From the NCBI GenBank assembly GCA_016779935.1, contig JADHMQ010000001.1, forward strand, positions 192,369-256,368: DNA of 64,000 nt, in the 5' to 3' direction. The number at the start of each line of letters is the position of its first letter. Within the stretch, counting starts at the first letter, position 1. Position numbers and translations under genes: made by a program. The notes under the pieces were generated by a model that was given only the letters and a program-made list of their open reading frames with translations, was not told where the DNA came from and did no database searches. The stretch is from Flavobacteriales bacterium. GTDB lineage: Bacteria > Bacteroidota > Bacteroidia > Flavobacteriales > UBA7312. Positions 62,374 to 64,000 of this stretch are shown here, in pieces.

Positions 62374-62907
62374 ATGGAACAGACCATTCAAGAGTACGAT
62401 GTGGCGTTTGCCAAATGTAAGGATATTTTTATCAAAAAAATGAAAGACTATGGGTGTGCATGGCGTATTCTTCGTTTATCTTCCTTAACTGACCAAATTT
62501 TTATTAAAGCCCAACGCATCAGAAGTATAGAGATGAAGGGTTCTCAAAAAGTAGGTGAGGATATTAGAAACGAGTTTATAGGCATTGTAAACTATTCCAT
62601 CATTGCGCTCATTCAATTAGAGAAAGGCATCGCTGAGCAACCTGATATGGAAAGCGAAGAAGTTCAACAGCTTTACGAGAAATTTTATATAGAAGCTAAT
62701 GAACTTATGCAGTCTAAAAATCACGACTATGGTGAGGCTTGGCGCGACATGAGAGTAAGCTCTTTAACTGACCTTATTTTGCAAAAACTTCTTAGAGTAA
62801 AGCAAATTGAGGATAATGAGGGTAAAACGCTTATTTCTGAGGGGATAGATGCCAATTACTTTGACATGATTAACTATTCAATTTTTGCACTTATAAAATT
62901 AAACTAA
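62374..62907 (+). CDS. DUF1599 protein with internal duplication
   Basis: 177 residues made of two copies of one domain: about 8-84 (CKDIFIKKMKDYGCAWRILR, SSLTDQIFIKAQRI, IVNYSIIALIQLE) and about 96-176 (ANELMQSKNHDYGEAWRDMR, SSLTDLILQKLLRV, MINYSIFALIKLN). The conserved K-x2-DYG-x-AWR and SSLTD patterns mark the DUF1599 (nucleotide-modification-associated) family. The function in Bacteroidota is not established. It is divergent from folP and one base before the DoxX-like gene, a fixed gene pair in this phylum. Confidence 0.9.
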   Translation: MEQTIQEYDVAFAKCKDIFIKKMKDYGCAWRILRLSSLTDQIFIKAQRIRSIEMKGSQKVGEDIRNEFIGIVNYSIIALIQLEKGIAEQPDMESEEVQQLYEKFYIEANELMQSKNHDYGEAWRDMRVSSLTDLILQKLLRVKQIEDNEGKTLISEGIDANYFDMINYSIFALIKLN

Positions 62908-62908
62908 A

Positions 62909-64000
62909 ATGAAATTTATAACATTCATATCTCGATTATTAGTAGGAGTTTTATTCATTATTTCGGGTCTAATAAAAGCCAACGATACAGTAGGTTTTTC
63001 CTACAAGCTTGAAGAATACTTTGCCGCTGATGTGCTTAACTTAGAATTCCTCATTCCACTGGCTTTAGTTATGGCAGCCGGTTTATGTATAGTAGAAGTT
63101 ATATTAGGGGTTATGGTATTGATAGGGTCTCGACCTAAACTAGCCAACTGGTCTTTAATGGCTATGACTGTATTTTTTACTTTTCTGACTTTTTATTCGG
63201 CATATTTCAACAAGGTAACAGATTGCGGATGTTTTGGAGATGCTATAAAGTTAACACCCTGGGAATCCTTTGGTAAAGACATCATTTTGTTAGTATTAAT
63301 CGGAATTTTATTCCTTGGTGAAAAATACATCAAACCCCTTTTCAATGAAAAGAAAGAAAATATGTTGATGGGTATAGTTACCTTTTTCTGTTTTGCTTTT
63401 GTAATTCACACTTATAGACACCTTCCTGTTGAAGACTTTAGACCTTATGCTGTTGGAAACAATATTATTGAAGGAATGAAAAGCTGCGATGAGTTGGGGT
63501 TGCCATGTACTGAAGAAGCACTTTATTATATCGTAAAAGATAAAAGTACTGGAGAAATTTCAGAAATGCTATCAACGGATTACCAAAACAAATGGGAGCA
63601 ATTTGACTTTGTAGAGGCTACTGAAAAATCCATTGTATTACAAGAGGGCTATGAGCCGCCCATTCATGACTTTTCAATTTCACAAAATGGAGTAGATTAT
63701 ACCTATTCTATCTTAGAAGAGGACAATGCATTTTTATTGGTGTGTTATAATATCACTAAAACATCTTCTTCAAAGCAAGAGGAGATAAATGCATTTTATG
63801 AAGAATGTCAAGCAAGGGGGATTTCCTTTTATGCTTTGTGTGCCTCTAGTGACGACAATATATTAGCATTTCAAGAAGAAAATAATATCGACTATCCATT
63901 TTACTTTACGGATGAAACTACATTGAAAACAATGATTCGTTCAAATCCTGGTTTAATGCTTCTTAAGAAAGGCACAATTCAAGGAAAGTGGCACCACAAC
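62909..64000 (+). CDS. DoxX-like (BT_3928 family) membrane protein, partial
   Basis: The frame is open from ATG 62909 to the window edge (364 codons, C-terminus missing). Four helices in residues 1-150 match the DoxX/MauE type (RLLVGVLFIISGLIKAND, CIVEVILGVMVLIG), with a CGCFGDAI cysteine motif after helix three. A soluble periplasmic region (about 175-364) follows, with a thioredoxin-like pattern (LLVCYNITKTSSS; FYEECQARGISFYALCASSD). It is a probable redox or thiol membrane protein. It begins one base after the DUF1599 stop. Confidence 0.85.
   Translation, partial: MKFITFISRLLVGVLFIISGLIKANDTVGFSYKLEEYFAADVLNLEFLIPLALVMAAGLCIVEVILGVMVLIGSRPKLANWSLMAMTVFFTFLTFYSAYFNKVTDCGCFGDAIKLTPWESFGKDIILLVLIGILFLGEKYIKPLFNEKKENMLMGIVTFFCFAFVIHTYRHLPVEDFRPYAVGNNIIEGMKSCDELGLPCTEEALYYIVKDKSTGEISEMLSTDYQNKWEQFDFVEATEKSIVLQEGYEPPIHDFSISQNGVDYTYSILEEDNAFLLVCYNITKTSSSKQEEINAFYEECQARGISFYALCASSDDNILAFQEENNIDYPFYFTDETTLKTMIRSNPGLMLLKKGTIQGKWHHN

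Overview
The window is a 64 kb piece of an AT-rich chromosome from a Bacteroidota bacterium, most likely order Flavobacteriales. Several signs agree. Four genes encode secreted proteins that end in the gliding-motility-associated (type IX secretion) C-terminal domain. The promoters are of the Bacteroidota type, with a TAnnTTTG -7 element. Family-typical genes are present (GWxTD protein, DUF1599, the DoxX-like BT_3928 family, DUF349, tandem SurA-like foldases). Shine-Dalgarno sequences are mostly weak. The order of genes is that of a core chromosome: I see no phage, transposon, CRISPR array, integrase, toxin-antitoxin pair or recognisable defence system.

Layout. 1-6.4 kb (minus): an outer-membrane barrel protein cut by the window edge, a LOG-family enzyme, uvrA, a lytic transglycosylase and rfbC. 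6.5-15.7 kb: a secreted FKBP isomerase, lpdA, mnmE, then a plus-strand run of sucD, fabG, a VWA-like membrane protein, an SPFH/prohibitin protein, a small secreted protein and a small protein built of 25-residue repeats. 15.7-25 kb (minus): uvrB and a DUF349 protein; aroE, a DUF368 lipid-carrier transporter, a rhodanese, a phosphosulfolactate synthase-like protein and a TPR protein; then a frame-broken type IX secretion substrate. 25-31 kb: glmM and a cysteine desulfurase, facing a GT2 glycosyltransferase, a lipid A-type acyltransferase and a GWxTD protein. 31-44 kb: tRNA-Ser, a large surface protein, ribH, a TPR membrane protein, recF with DUF721, ndk, a DHH phosphoesterase, a second FKBP, an ICMT-like methyltransferase, tRNA-Met, a methyltransferase with glyA, a nitronate monooxygenase and another surface protein. 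44-52 kb (plus): guaB, three SurA/parvulin-type periplasmic folding factors, a MoxR ATPase, def and tRNA-Arg. 52-64 kb: a 1255-residue surface protein, tRNA-Pro and tRNA-Ser, a peptide ABC transporter (binding protein and two permeases, no ATPase), cdaA with folP, a DUF1599 protein and a DoxX-like protein cut by the right edge.

How it fits together. Much of the window serves the cell envelope: periplasmic folding (two FKBPs, two parvulin proteins and a SurA-like lipoprotein), peptidoglycan and lipid-carrier turnover (lytic transglycosylase, glmM, DUF368), lipid and sugar decoration (acyltransferase, GT2, rfbC), and large type IX-secreted adhesin-like proteins. The rest is housekeeping: excision repair, tRNA modification, TCA cycle, fatty acid, folate, riboflavin and purine synthesis.

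The most unusual observations are a regular W-L 25-residue repeat protein; two intrinsic-terminator hairpins whose U-tract runs directly into a start codon; large insertions in both peptide-transporter permeases; a phosphosulfolactate synthase-like enzyme in a bacterium; a broken surface-protein gene; and a very consistent set of 18 promoter motifs, several of which help decide start codons. I did not find a clearly new multi-gene system.
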